From assembly GCA_026545765.1 (NCBI GenBank), contig CM048842.1, positions 40,495,431 through 40,559,430 of the forward strand: a stretch of DNA of 64,000 nucleotides, given 5' to 3'. Shown here in pieces: positions 48,901 to 59,500 of this stretch; position 1 is the first letter of the stretch; every line of letters begins with the position of its first letter. The position numbers and the translations under genes were made by a program. This DNA comes from Plantago major. Its lineage: Eukaryota; Streptophyta; Magnoliopsida; Lamiales; Plantaginaceae. Below the pieces are notes generated by a model. The model ran no database searches. It was not told the origin of the DNA and saw nothing but the letters and a program-made list of their open reading frames with translations.

Positions 48901-51900
48901 CGAGTAATGTTGTTAAGAAAAACATTGATGTTCTTGAGTAAAACGCATATGTTGTTAACAAGATGCATTTTTTTTTTATGAAAAACACCAATGTTCTTGA
49001 GTGAACACCTAAGTTTATCAATAACCCTATGTCTTGTCTTTTTTTAGCTTTCTAATAGACCGTCTGCCACTAGACATATGGAAACCAAATATGAAACTAA
49101 ATACACTCAACTCAAATGTTAAATGATTTCCTAGCAAATATCCCACGATTCTAGCTAGACAATAATCCCATGATCTATTCAAATTGTCCATACAGCCATG
49201 CAAATTTTCAACAGCCCGAAGTTCATGATGTGACATGGGAATGACTTTATGTGTCCTTAGTTTATTAAGTTCTTTCTCTCTTTCTTATGATGATATGCAG
49301 ATTATAACCTTTTTCCATTCATTCTTGTTCTGAACTCAGATATTTGGTGGTCTTGTCAATGCTGGAAATCCAAAACTGAGTGGATCTGAACTTGATGATA
49401 ATGAGTATCCTTCATTATTTATCTTTAATATACGTTGATACTTGATACCTTTTACCTGTAAGCTGTATTGGGGTCATTAGTTGATGTCAGGACCATGATA
49501 ATGTTCTACCTTCAAAGATTGCTGGTTGTCGGATAATTTAGCTCTAAGTTACAATTTGTTTAGTTAATCAGCTTTTGCTCAAAATTCCCTTGACAAATTA
49601 AGCTACTTACTCTTCAATTTTAATGACTATCCCAGTGGGATGGTTACACTTTTCAATTTGCTGGTCATGGGAAATTGGCAAATCTGGATGCAGGTACGAA
49701 TATAGAAAATTATGGCATTCCCTTCATGTAATCGATGTTACAAAATGTACATTTCTTTGCATCTGATTGAATAAAGACAAATTTTATTATCACTGTGATC
49801 GGGCTATGGGGTAAATGTGGTTTAAACAAAATTCTTCTTAACTCAACCAAATACTACAATTATTCTCATCTTATGTCTGGCTAAATCACATTTTTTCAGT
49901 TGGGATTTCATAATATGCCCCCATCTAGTGGGAGTATCTCAGCTATTATGAGGTCTGATAACATAATATCATTGAGTTCATATCTAATCTTGAGATGTTT
50001 TTCTTAATTAAAAATGAATAGAAGCTGTCGTGGTCAATGGTGTTTGTGCACCTGGATACTGTTTACTTCCAGACCTATGCATCGTGCTATATTCTTCTCA
50101 GAGCAATAAACCTGTTTCTTATGCAGTAATTGTATTGTTGCATTTATATCTTTTCTTCTGGACATTACCTCTTACTAACTGTGGACTTTCCAGGGCTATA
50201 AGGAATTGACTGGAACAGCTTGGACTTATGCCTACTTTATCAGCTTCTATCTTATTACGATCTTACTCCTCTTAAATTTGGTAAGTCAAAAACACTGTCC
50301 CACAGAATTCATTTGTGAACAGAAAGGAATAAGATGTCAATTTCTTGGGCTTATATGTTCTTCAGAGATTAAAATTAGGAAATCGGGAACACGTCATCCA
50401 AATCGTTTTTGGTAGACAATATTAAAAGTGTTCACTTTGATCTTATTGCATATCTGGTAGAGATATGCCTCAACTTTGAACAATTATCTGTCTGTCAAGT
50501 GCAGTAAGGTTGATGATATTAAGAGCGATTGACACGTATGTCATCCAAAACCAAAATAGAAAGAGAGAAAAAAAAAAAAAAGAAAAAAGAGTTACTGAGT
50601 CATCATAACTCACATCATGGCCATGCTTTTAGATTCAATATGTACAAAGAAAATGGAATTCAGATCATTTTGATTATGTATAGGCCTTGTAATTTGGGAA
50701 TTTTGCAATACCAGACATTCATTTAGTGATTTGATGATAATTTGTAGCACTAGCATGAAGTTTAGTTAGGGACCTCATATTTTAACTTTATACTGTATCA
50801 TAAGATGATTGAATTTTAATTTATATATGATGATAAATTCTTTGAAGGGAATCAGACCAAGTTCAACAGAGGCTAATCATATAATATGAACAGAGGCTAA
50901 TCATATAATATGAACCTGTGTGTGCCTCCTGTAATGTAATATTCTATTATTATAAAATGATTAGTATTTTTTATGAAATTGTGAGTTGCACCTAGTACAA
51001 CAATAGCCAATCCTTTGTTCTAGGCCCAAATATACTTGCATGCTGCTTGCTTATGATTTGCCAATTTTTTTTTTTTTTTTTTTTTTTTGATACTTCTTTT
51101 TTATGATTCAGCTATTTTGTTTAATTATTTGTCGTGTGTGTGTGTGTGTGTGTGTATACAGACCTATAATTAGCATAATAATGATGATGGTATATTTTTC
51201 CTTCTTTCCCTTCTTGGCAGATCTATATCAATTGTATAAACTGACACTAATAATGAGCTTATTTTTTGCTTTTGCAATTTTAGGTGGTGGCTTTTGTCTT
51301 GGAGGCATTCTTTGCTGAAATGGACATGGAATCTTCTGAGAAATGTGAAGATGGTGAAGCTCAGGTTAGTAATTACAAACTTGTGCAAAAACTTCTTTCT
51401 TTCTTTAAAAAAAAAAAAGAAATTTTAGAAGAAAAAGGAGCTCCATTACTGGTTGATTAGTCGCATATTATTTTAGGAATGTAGGGCCTATTAATATCAG
51501 CGATATGTTCTCTTCAACGGACTCGTCCGAGGGTTTGATTACTTGGGGTGTGCTAGTAGGATGAGTAAGGCTACCTAACCAGACTCCCCTTAGTTCCTGA
51601 CTCTTGTCTAGGTAGTCGATGGTGGCTTTAAAAAATATACTTTCTTTGTGTTTAGCGATGATAAAGTGAAAAACAGAGCTTCCTTACTGTTTGTAGTTGA
51701 TGTCTGTACGTACTGCGCCCTGAGATATTGAAAAGCCAATTATTAGTTCTACAGCTTGTTCAGTCGGGGGACCATAATGACTTACAATAGAACGTCAAAA
51801 CTGAAATGTCTTCAGCCCCCAAATAAGAAAAATGCACTGAAATCATCAAGGATATATTTCCTTCAACCAAAACAAAATCTACATCAAGGATCCTTCAATT

Positions 51901-52409
51901 TTAATTTAGGACCATAATGGGGAAAAACGCTGCTAAGAGAATATATTAGACGATTGGAGAAAAGTTCAATGTCTATGGTTTGTGAAAGTCAAACTCCGAA
52001 CTGTTATCTTTTTTTCAAGCTAAAGATTTAATGGATGATCTGTTCAACTTGATCATTATGTTTAGAAATCATGATTAAAATTTTGTAGAATCAGAATGGT
52101 GACATTTAGGATATCCTAAAGATGATTTCAAGTTAAATTTATTAACCCAACTTATTCCACATGCGCAGGATGAAAGCAAGGGGCGAAGGCGCAATCTTGG
52201 GTACGGCAGCCAGCTTCATTGTTTAGAAATTTAGCACTATATAACTTTGAAGTTTGAGATGAATTAACATCTCCATGTTTTTGTTGGTTTGCAGTACTAA
52301 GTCGAGGAGTCAGAGAGTTGATATTCTGCTCCACCATATGTTGAGTGCTGAACTGAAAGATTGCTCTTCTCCTGAACCTGAAGTAGTTCACCTTGAGCAA
52401 CATGCGTAA
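24901..52409 (+). CDS. TPC1: Vacuolar two-pore cation channel TPC1, 23 coding exons
   Basis: Coding exons: 24901-25029, 28307-28450, 28536-28631, 29886-29981, 30910-31040, 33070-33130, 35202-35368, 35860-35965, 36393-36470, 38309-38370, 41392-41464, 43629-43694, 43762-43908, 44603-44660, 45887-45994, 47922-47982, 48639-48807, 49340-49404, 49603-49693, 50194-50280, 51284-51364, 52169-52200, 52295-52409. All introns are GT..AG and the phases join into 740 codons, close to the 733 of Arabidopsis TPC1. Order: N-terminal acidic dileucine (DEALL, vacuolar sorting), six-helix repeat I with pore TTSNNPDVW, a linker with two EF-hands, then repeat II with S4 arginines ([16 protein letters not shown]) and pore VMGNW. 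The family forms the dimeric slow-vacuolar cation channel of the tonoplast, gated by voltage and cytosolic calcium. EF-hand 2 keeps its ligands; EF-hand 1 has His at positions 3 and 5. Three luminal calcium-sensor residues differ from Arabidopsis. The start is the only ATG that fits. Confidence 0.96.
25940..26191. mobile_element. Stowaway-type MITE in TPC1 intron 1
   Basis: Ends CTCCCTCCGTTCC and GGAATGGAGGGAG are inverted repeats flanked by TA on both sides. 252 bp, no coding capacity. Confidence 0.88.
26213..26432. mobile_element. Palindromic MITE in TPC1 intron 1
   Basis: Ends TTAACACAAACTTTTACGAG and (complement of right end) TTAACTATGCCCAACTTTTG are terminal inverted repeats, and the centre repeats AACATGTGATGTT in both orientations. 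~220 bp. Family not assigned. Confidence 0.65.
28144..28158. repeat. Poly(C) run in TPC1 intron 1
   Basis: A run of about 15 C; sequence length here may be unreliable. Confidence 0.9.
28867..29250. mobile_element. MITE with CTGTTTGGC ends in TPC1 intron 3
   Basis: Left GACTGTTTGGCTAGCG and the complement of the right end (GTGGCTGTTTGGCAAGCG) are inverted repeats, a pattern common among plant DNA-transposon MITEs. TAT occurs just outside both ends, compatible with a 3-bp target duplication. Edges approximate. Confidence 0.65.
32229..32471. mobile_element. MITE of the GAGACGGT family in TPC1 intron 5
   Basis: Long imperfect inverted repeats: left AATGAGAGATGGTCTCTAGA and right TCTAGAGACCATCTCAGGAG, with an AT-rich centre containing AAAACGTCTATGTTGTTAAT. 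Related copies at 24482, 48895 and 60958. Confidence 0.75.
33186..33420. mobile_element. Fragment related to the Mutator-like element at 37238
   Basis: Shares GGGAAATTTACAGATACA, AATACCCCTGATGACGTCAT and TAATATTTTGATAATTTGAA with the complete element at 37238-38076. Only the left part is present. Confidence 0.6.
34173..34329. repeat. Three GATTCNC..GNGAATC palindromes in TPC1 intron 6
   Basis: Perfect short hairpins at 34173-34197 (stem GATTCGCCTAT), 34219-34240 (stem GATTCGCT) and 34308-34329 (stem GATTCTCT), all with the same outer half-site. Not explained by any recognised element. Confidence 0.85.
34840..35060. mobile_element. Second fragment of the same Mutator-like family
   Basis: Contains AAAGATACACCCCTCAACTT and a TGACATCA...TGACGTCATGAGGGG stretch as in the element at 37238-38076. 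Truncated and diverged. Confidence 0.45.
36097..36110. repeat. Poly(G) run in TPC1 intron 8
   Basis: A run of about 14 G. Confidence 0.9.
37238..38076. mobile_element. Mutator-like non-autonomous element in TPC1 intron 9
   Basis: Left end GGGAAGTTTACAGGTACACC and the complement of the right end (GGAAAATTTATAAATACACC) are inverted repeats. TTAAATAGA (37229-37237) and TTAAATATA (38077-38085) flank it, an 8-of-9 match to the 9-bp duplication made by Mutator-like elements. No transposase. Confidence 0.75.
39915..41094. mobile_element. Mutator-like element in TPC1 intron 10 with AGCTCC array
   Basis: The left end contains GCATTTTTGGTCCCCTAA and the complement of the right end contains TCGATTTTGGTCCCCTAA, so the ends are inverted. 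The middle holds a palindromic AGCTCC-rich array (40220-40440) and a GT/GGT-rich tract. No target duplication was found and the edges are approximate. Confidence 0.55.
40220..40440. repeat. AGCTCC palindromic array
   Basis: Many copies of GGAGCTG, CAGCTCC and GAGCTGTAA in both orientations, forming multiple potential hairpins (for example GAGCTGTAATTACAGCTC). The same kind of array occurs at 52830-53020 and in both Mutator-like copies near 62240-62880 and 63340-63540. Confidence 0.88.
41849..42062. mobile_element. Stowaway-type MITE in TPC1 intron 11
   Basis: Ends CTCCCTCCGCCCCGC and TGGGACGGAGGGAG. TA precedes the left end; a T-run follows the right end. Confidence 0.82.
46849..47121. mobile_element. 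Stowaway-like MITE in TPC1 intron 15
   Basis: Ends CTACCTCTGTTCC and CTCCCAGGGAG, decayed Stowaway-like termini, with TA on both sides. Confidence 0.55.
47419..47640. mobile_element. Stowaway-type MITE in TPC1 intron 15
   Basis: Ends CTCCCTCCGTCCCG and GGGACGGAGGGAG, flanked by TA at 47417-47418 and 47641-47642. It lies ~280 bp before exon 16. Confidence 0.88.
48895..49065. mobile_element. Decayed MITE, GAGACGGT family, TPC1 intron 17
   Basis: Retains AAAACACCAATGTTCTTGAG, GTTGTTAACAAGATGC and TAGACCGTCT pieces of the family seen at 32229 and 60958. Weak copy. Confidence 0.45.
51133..51155. repeat. (GT)n microsatellite in TPC1 intron 20
   Basis: About ten GT repeats, next to a ~24-base T run at 51066-51089. 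Confidence 0.95.
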
Positions 52410-52640
52410 TTTATCATAATTACTCGCATGTATTAATAAATATTTGCTAGAAAAATTCTTGAATTTGTCAAGATATATAGGGGTTGCTGATTTGATGTTC
52501 CACACATCATTTGCCAGTACTTTGTTTTGGTTCCTCTTTTTACAGCTTCTGTTAATAGGACTAGTGCGTCCATCTGTATGTCTGTATATTATATTAAAAA
52601 CTTTTCATGGGTTTGTATTGAGTAAAATATAAGAACTTTT
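52410..52640 (+). terminator. TPC1 3' UTR with AATAAA
   Basis: AATAAA occurs at 52435, 26 bases after the stop codon, and the following sequence is T-rich. A plausible poly(A) signal, assigned from motif and position. Confidence 0.45.
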
Positions 52641-52829
52641 TTTGTTTTACTTTGGTTAGATGTACCAGAAGCTTCAGTTCGTTTATCCCACTTATTTTCT
52701 TCATAATGTTACTAGTTCTGTATTGGAATTTGGAAACATGCAATAATCCATTTACTGGTGTTTTTAAGGAAAAGAAGCTCATGTCCTTATGCAAATGATA
52801 GATTTGGCACTTGAATTTTGAGTTCGTTT

Positions 52830-53050
52830 ATCCAAGAGCTCCAATGGAGCTGCAAAAAAGCTCCAATGGAGCTTTAATTAAGCTCCGATGGTGCTTAATT
52901 TAAAGCTCCAATCGGAGCTTAATTATTGGAGCTGTAAATTACAGCCCCGTTGGAGCTGTTTTGCAGCTCCATTGGAGCTTAATTAAAGACTAATGGAGAG
53001 GTAATTAAGCTCCGATCGAAGTTATTTTTGAAGAAGAAGAGAAGAAAGAG
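52830..53050. repeat. AGCTCC palindromic array downstream of TPC1
   Basis: Dense AGCTCCAATGGAGCT-type palindromes, followed by a GAA/AAG-rich purine tract (53030-53090). The composition matches the interiors of the Mutator-like elements at 39915 and 61884, but no terminal repeats were recognised here. Confidence 0.8.
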
Positions 53051-53246
53051 TAAGAACAAGAGAAGCAAGAAGAAGAAGAGAAGAACTGGGTATGGGTATG
53101 TTTGTTTGTTTATGTTTATGTTTTATCTTTTCTTTATAAAAAAAATTGATTTTATTTTACTTTACCTTTTATTTATTAAGTTAACTTAAAAAATTACACA
53201 TGGAGAAAGTGACGACATGTGAGAGTTGGTTAACAGGAAGTGAGAC

Positions 53247-53374
53247 TTAAATTTTCATTATATAGTTCAATTGAAGATTTTACTATTACCGTTTTAGATT
53301 TATTCGCGGTTAAAGTTCAATTTTGTTGACTGCGAATTAGTGCAAATTGGACAACTGACATGGGACAGAGGGAG
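53247..53374. mobile_element. Right half of a Stowaway-type MITE
   Basis: Contains ATTATATAGTTCAATTGAAG and ends GGGACAGAGGGAG before TA. Same family as the MITE inside the NAC promoter repeat; the left half is missing. Confidence 0.7.
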
Positions 53375-53388
53375 TATAGTAGTTGACA

Positions 53389-54080
53389 TGTCATATTACA
53401 CCCCAAAACCAAAATGCTTAGGCTCAACCGGCCGTCTATCGTGAGATGGGTTAACACCAAGACAAAGCCTCAATTTATTTTCAAAAACAGTTTGAAATTG
53501 TGGTGTAATAGTAACTCAGAGCTTTTAATAATTAAAAGAAAGAATCACAAAACAATAACTACTCGTCCAATAAGCCAAAACAAATTACACAAACACCAAA
53601 GGTCTAAACAAAAGAAATCCTACACAAACTAAACACTTGAAACTCCAAAGCGTCCTTCTTTAAAAGACATTACGTCCCTGCAAAAAATGTGTAAGTGTGA
53701 GCTCGAGGCACTTTTACCCGGATTAAGTACATATAAAAAGTATGCATATATATACATTCCAATATATATCACACATAAATAAAATCACTTGCATGGACAT
53801 TTGTACACAATATTGACAATTCACATTTAGCTCGAATCAGACATACATTATGGTCACACAAACAGTGGTGGCACACTTGCCGGCTTTCATATAATTATCC
53901 CTACCATAGGGATCACATACACTGGGAGTACTCCAAAGCAAGACAATCCCCCGAAAGGGTCACACACTTCATAGGCATATCGATGAGCTTAAATGTACAC
54001 ATTAATCCATGATTTCACAAAATAACTTTCACGCATCGCACACACAACAAATACATTTTTGGGTACACATACTTGAACTA
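53389..54080. mobile_element. Truncated copy of the gypsy-like LTR
   Basis: Begins TGTCATATTACACCCCAAAACC-like and shares CCGGCCGTCTATCGTGAGAT, GGCACTTTTACC and TTCATAGGCATATCGATGAG with the solo LTR at 2871. Similarity runs to about 54080, the equivalent of about 3595, and the remainder is absent. Confidence 0.85.
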
Positions 54081-54231
54081 TATATGTAAAGACGCTTATC
54101 TAGTACGGACAATTAAGTTTGTGGATTTGTAAATTCTAATTTTCCTAATCAATCGGGTGTTTATATAATGTTCGTTTCAATTTGATCATTACCGGTTTTA
54201 TTGTTGATGTGTTTACTTTTTAAGGAAATGA

Positions 54232-54435
54232 GCTTTGAAGATTAGTACGTGGAATTAAACTTAAGAATATAGACTTTCGTATTGTTCAAAACAGAGATTG
54301 ATTATGAAAACTACAATCTATATTTAATAGACAGCTTTGAAGATTAGTATGTTGAATTAAACTTAAGAATATAGACTTTCGTATTGTTCAAAACAGAGAT
54401 CGATTATGAAAACTACAATCTATATTTAATAGACA
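54232..54435. repeat. 102-bp tandem duplication
   Basis: The phrase GCTTTGAAGATTAGTA starts at 54232 and 54334 and the copies differ at only a few bases. No gene is associated. Confidence 0.92.
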
Positions 54436-55039
54436 CAAAAGACAAATCAATAACAGAATATAACTACCAACTAACATATCAGCATATCAACAACTTTTAC
54501 AATCCCTATCAAACACACAAAATGATGAAAACACCATACAAACAACTTTTACTTTTCCCTACTAAACACACAAAATACTTACAACACCATACCATCAGTC
54601 TTTTGGTTTATTTTCCTGCCAAACACCCAAAATTCTCACATCCCCAGTCAAAATTTCAATCTAAACCCATAAAACCCATAAAGCGAGAGAATCTCGGTCA
54701 TACCAATTACGTAACCCAATCAACATCTCACGCTATTGGTATTGACTACCATACATCATATAAAAGTGAACAATGATGATGATTAATGGATGTAGGTCAT
54801 GATCACTGCTCTGGAACGCCAGTATACTTGCAATCTAATCCAGTCATATTACTAGAACGTATAAACTTGTAAGATACTAAACTACAAATTGTAACAATCA
54901 CACTACCAAGTAGATGGCATAGTTCACGTATATAATAAGAGCGGAGACCATGTAACATATAAACCTCTTACGGTTACTATAAATTTAGCATATTATAAAT
55001 ATAAACATGCCTTAGAATGTAACAACTTTCAACTTTATA
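54436..55039. other. Intergenic, no gene recognised
   Basis: The open frame at 54384-54776 has low-complexity, Thr/Lys/His/Pro-rich sequence and starts inside the tandem duplication. It has no recognisable domain. Confidence 0.5.
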
Positions 55040-55344
55040 CTCCCTCCGTCCAGGGAAACTTTATACATTAGGGTTGGTGCGCAATTTTATGCGAAAAGTT
55101 AAAATATGATAGAATATAGAAAAAGTGGGAAAAAGGTGTACTTTCAATGGCAAAATGTATGAAGTTCTGTGAGTCAAAATGTGGGAAAAAGGTGTACTTT
55201 CAATGGCAAAAGGTGGACTGAGTGTAAAGTTGAGATTATTTATTATCTGTTGGGTGTGGGGTAGCTTCCTTTTTTGGTAAGGTATGAAGTTCTGTGAGTC
55301 AGCTAAAAATGTCAAATGTATGAAGTTCTACGGGACGAAAGGAG
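55040..55344. mobile_element. Stowaway-like MITE with internal duplication
   Basis: Ends CTCCCTCCGTCCAGG and CGGGACGAAAGGAG, with TA on both sides. Inside, GGGAAAAAGGTGTACTTTCA occurs twice, about 62 bp apart, and GTATGAAGTTCT occurs three times. Confidence 0.75.
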
Positions 55345-56513
55345 TATTATACTATGAACTATAGAAACTTACTATAAACTTGACTTGCTAGAAGAATATA
55401 TATGAACATGATATAAATCATACGATAAATGCGATCTTAAACTATATGAAACTAAATAAACTTGCCTTGGTGAAATCTTTATAACTAGCTAGTAGCAAAT
55501 TCCCTCATACGAACCACAGGCTTGATCAACGTCCTAGTGTAACCCTTGACCCCTCCCACTTGCGTGCCCGTATCCTTCTAGCCCTTGATTTTGTTCTTGA
55601 TGTATTTCAAGCTCCACTAATAGGTGGAAGAAATAAAAGTTGTTTTTTGTTTGAATCTGGAAAAATGTGCAAAGTTGATGAGAGGAGCAGATGGAATGGA
55701 GATTATGTCTTGCCAGAAACGTGTAAGAGATCAAGTCATGAGGAAATTGTAACTCATGGGCAAGTAAACATGGGTTTTAAATAGTACACTATGTGCTATA
55801 TAAAAGAGATTAAATGGGTAATTAGTGTAGATAATTGAGTGGTGTTTAATTCGAGAATTTATACGGTTAACTAAATCGTTTTAGGACGGGATAAAAAGCA
55901 ACTTAAATTTTCAGGTCATTACATCTTCAAGAGTATAGTTTTTCTTCAGAAACGATTTTAAAAAAATTCTAAAAAATATTTTTAAGTGCACTTCATTAAT
56001 TTCGACTTCTAGATACTTATAATATATACTTATAATATGTTTAATATATATAAAAAATAAATAAAAATACTGACGCCCAAATTTGGTGCACAACCCACTG
56101 TAGGCCATTTTTCAGAATTCAACCATAAAACAATCATGAAAGTTTTCACCTATGGTCTATAGATATGGCCTAAGACACTGTACACCCTATAGGTGGTCAA
56201 AAACCAATAATATTAATAATAATGCTGAAAAACTATAAACATTGTGAAAGGCTGATCTATTGGTAGACAATTACACATAATATACTATTATAGCACCACT
56301 CCAAAGAAGATAAAGCTGATAACTAAAAATCCATCCATTAAAAGACATTCGTCTATCAACACTTCAACTAGAGAGGGTGAAGATACTCAGCCCTTAAGCA
56401 AGAGTTTCCAAAAACTCATGTATCTACAATAGGCTAGAAAATTCCAATTAATTATCACATCCATCTCAAGTCATCATCCTGTCTCTAGTCACATCTATAG
56501 AAAATAGCTCAGC
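55345..56513. other. Intergenic region between the convergent genes
   Basis: No gene recognised. The 3' UTR of the minus-strand E2 gene should extend into its right end. Confidence 0.5.
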
Positions 56514-59500
56514 TCAGGCCACACGGAATTGTTCACAATCCGGCACGCCATATCTAGTGAAGTTTGAGACGAGGCCTTTAATCATTTTTTTCACTGTTTG
56601 TTTGAATCCAGGCGAACCATCTCTCTCTGCAACAGTACCATCAGGTATCTTTCCATTGGCCAAGGTACCAACTGTAACACCTCCAGTGTATAATTGGCAA
56701 GCGGATAAGATATTGTGGCCACAAACACGGAAATGACCAGATACAAGCTCCTCGAAATGCTGCAAGGACGAATAGACAAATCAGAGAATGAAGGTTACAC
56801 CAATATAACGAAGCACTTTATCCTTCAATAAAATGGGTCACCAGCTATGGTATTAAAAGCCAGAACCAGAAGATGAGCCAGTCATCCCAAAAATAGGTCG
56901 GATCGGTTCAATGTTATTGAGCCAGAATGACATCACAATAAATCGCTATTATATAAATAATATGCTATAAAATCATAATAAATACTTGAATTATAAATTA
57001 ATATCATCACATGTAACTTTAAATATAATGTCATCGAAAAAGGTAGTATATATTATAAATTTAAAGAGTCAGTGAGATAAATATAAATGATACCATGGAA
57101 ATAATACTACCAAAACATTAGATTTGACAAAGAAAAGTATTACACTTCAATGTCATAATTAGTTGGAAAAATTGTATTTCTATAATGCGTGAAAAATAAA
57201 TCCTTAAAGATGAACAATTCACATCAACTAATGTAAACAAATCCTCCAATAACTGAAACCAAAAAACATATAAGAAGCTCCAATAGCTCAAGTGGTTGGT
57301 ATTTACTTTTTCATACGTATTTTAAAACATAGGTCGCCAGATATTATCACTCGCCACAAGATATATGTGTAGTATGTAAAATGACGCATACTTTTTTTGC
57401 CTAAAGGATCATAATATTCTTATTCTTAATTAATTTGATCACATATTGGCATATTGCATTCCCTAAGATTAATTTAGTATTGACAGTAACACGTAACATT
57501 ACTGTAATCTCAGGTGTTGGTCACAGATTTAAAACCTTGCCCCTTTGCAAGAATCCAGGGGTAAGGCTTCAATACATGCATCCACACTCCCAGCCAACCC
57601 AGGAAGTGGGCGGGCTTCACCATGTACATACATAATATTAATATACATGCTCTCACATCGATATCATGTGTTTATGCAATAAAAATAGCAGACAAAAGAT
57701 TTATGCAGACTCAACCACCCCTGCACAAGAAAGGGAAAAAAAGGTGCACCAAGAAGGCACTGTACGATCTTGTTGTAATAAGCTGAAAGTTAATCAATTA
57801 ATGTTTAAAGTATTAAATGTTGAAAACTAAAAAATGGGTTGAAGAAATCTAAGAGTATGAATACTTCTTGTATCAAGACAATATCTGTGGACAATGTGAA
57901 TCATAATTTGGAGGCAGATATGTGGTTGGATTTTCATCATTTTTCTCAAGGATCACCTCCAGACAGAAAAATAAGCATGTTTCTATAACTTGACGAGTTA
58001 TAGCAGTCCAAAGTAACAAGAGATGCACCAAGCTTAGAATAAATGATGACACACAAACTTACGAAGTATTCATAAACCTAATATTAAAAGGAAGAGCCAG
58101 CCAGCTAAGTTAAGCACTCAATCAAGATGGTAATTTGTTAAAAAATGTTAGGACCATACTTTTGATGATGCCAAGTATTGGATGTAAAGGACAATTCATT
58201 GACCTTGCAGAGCAATAGTTCAGGGTACAACTCCTTGAACCAGTGAGGGCAGGCAGACTCATAAAAAGATTCTAACCAAAAAAGAAGAAGAAGAAAAGAA
58301 GAAAAAAGAAACATACCTTTGGTGGCCTGCGGAGAGTATACATCATTGTCTTCAATGACAGAATAAATGCATCCTCACTGTATTTCTTTGCTCTTTGCTG
58401 TCCTTCTCTTGTACCAGACTGACTCTCATACCCAGGTTCATTATAATATGGTTGAGCATTCAAAATTAAGGCTTGAATAGACACCAAAACCTGTAACATT
58501 GTTGATTTGTTCGGGGCCCATTTTTCACATCCTTTACCACTCCACGTGTTCAGAAGGCTGAGGCAAACTTTTCCGCAATCATACAAATTTGGGTTTAACC
58601 TCAACCCACCAGAATAATAATAAACCATCTACATGCAGCAGAAATAACAAAAATTAGAAAAAAAGATGCCTGTTCGGAAATATTCAAGCAGATATAACAA
58701 TATTTCTTGAATATACATACCGGTGGTACATCTGGATAGTTGGTAGGGAATAGGACATCGAAGACAAACAAACCATCATGGTATGGAGTACCCTGTGGTC
58801 CTACAATAACTGCTCTAAGAAGATCCATCCTGGATTCATAAACCCGTACATATATCGTACCTGATAAAACAGGGAATGGAAGTAAGTAAATTTTATGTAC
58901 CCTATTAGCAGAAGAAACAGAGCTCAAGAAACAATTCGTCCAGACGAATGCTAAGAACCTCAACAATAAATTGCAACAGAGAAACAATTACTGTCCCAGT
59001 TCGACCAGCCAGGAACAAAACATAATCATACTACAATATATATACCATTATACCCTGCACAGACACATAACATTGTAACTAAACCAATCATGTAGGTCTA
59101 TGTTAAATTGAAGAGCAATAGACAACAAAACCACCATGTAGGTCTATGTTAAATTGAAGGCATTAGACATAAAAACAATGTAAATTTAGGATTCTACTCA
59201 TAATCAATTCGTGTGACAGTCACATGCTGCCGTGCATCAGTAACAGGAAAGCAAGCATGGAAATATATCCAAATACTGTTTTGCAGCAAGGCATACAGAC
59301 CTGGTAAATCCTTCTCCAATATCTTCCACTCACCCTGTACTTTCTTACTCCATGACATATGTGGCTACCAAGATGCAAAAGACAAGAAAATTAGCAAACG
59401 TTCTAGCATTGTGGAAATACAATGACGAAGAGTTACCTGTCGTCCCTGGAAGCCCGAATTGGCATAGTGATGATCCGAAGGATCCTCAACAACATCAAAA

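Noticed and set aside
54384..54776. 130-codon plus-strand frame
   Set aside because: Begins in a tandem duplication, low complexity, no domain; no support for a gene.
55534..55784. Overlapping open frames on both strands downstream of TPC1
   Set aside because: Neither shows a domain or plausible gene structure.
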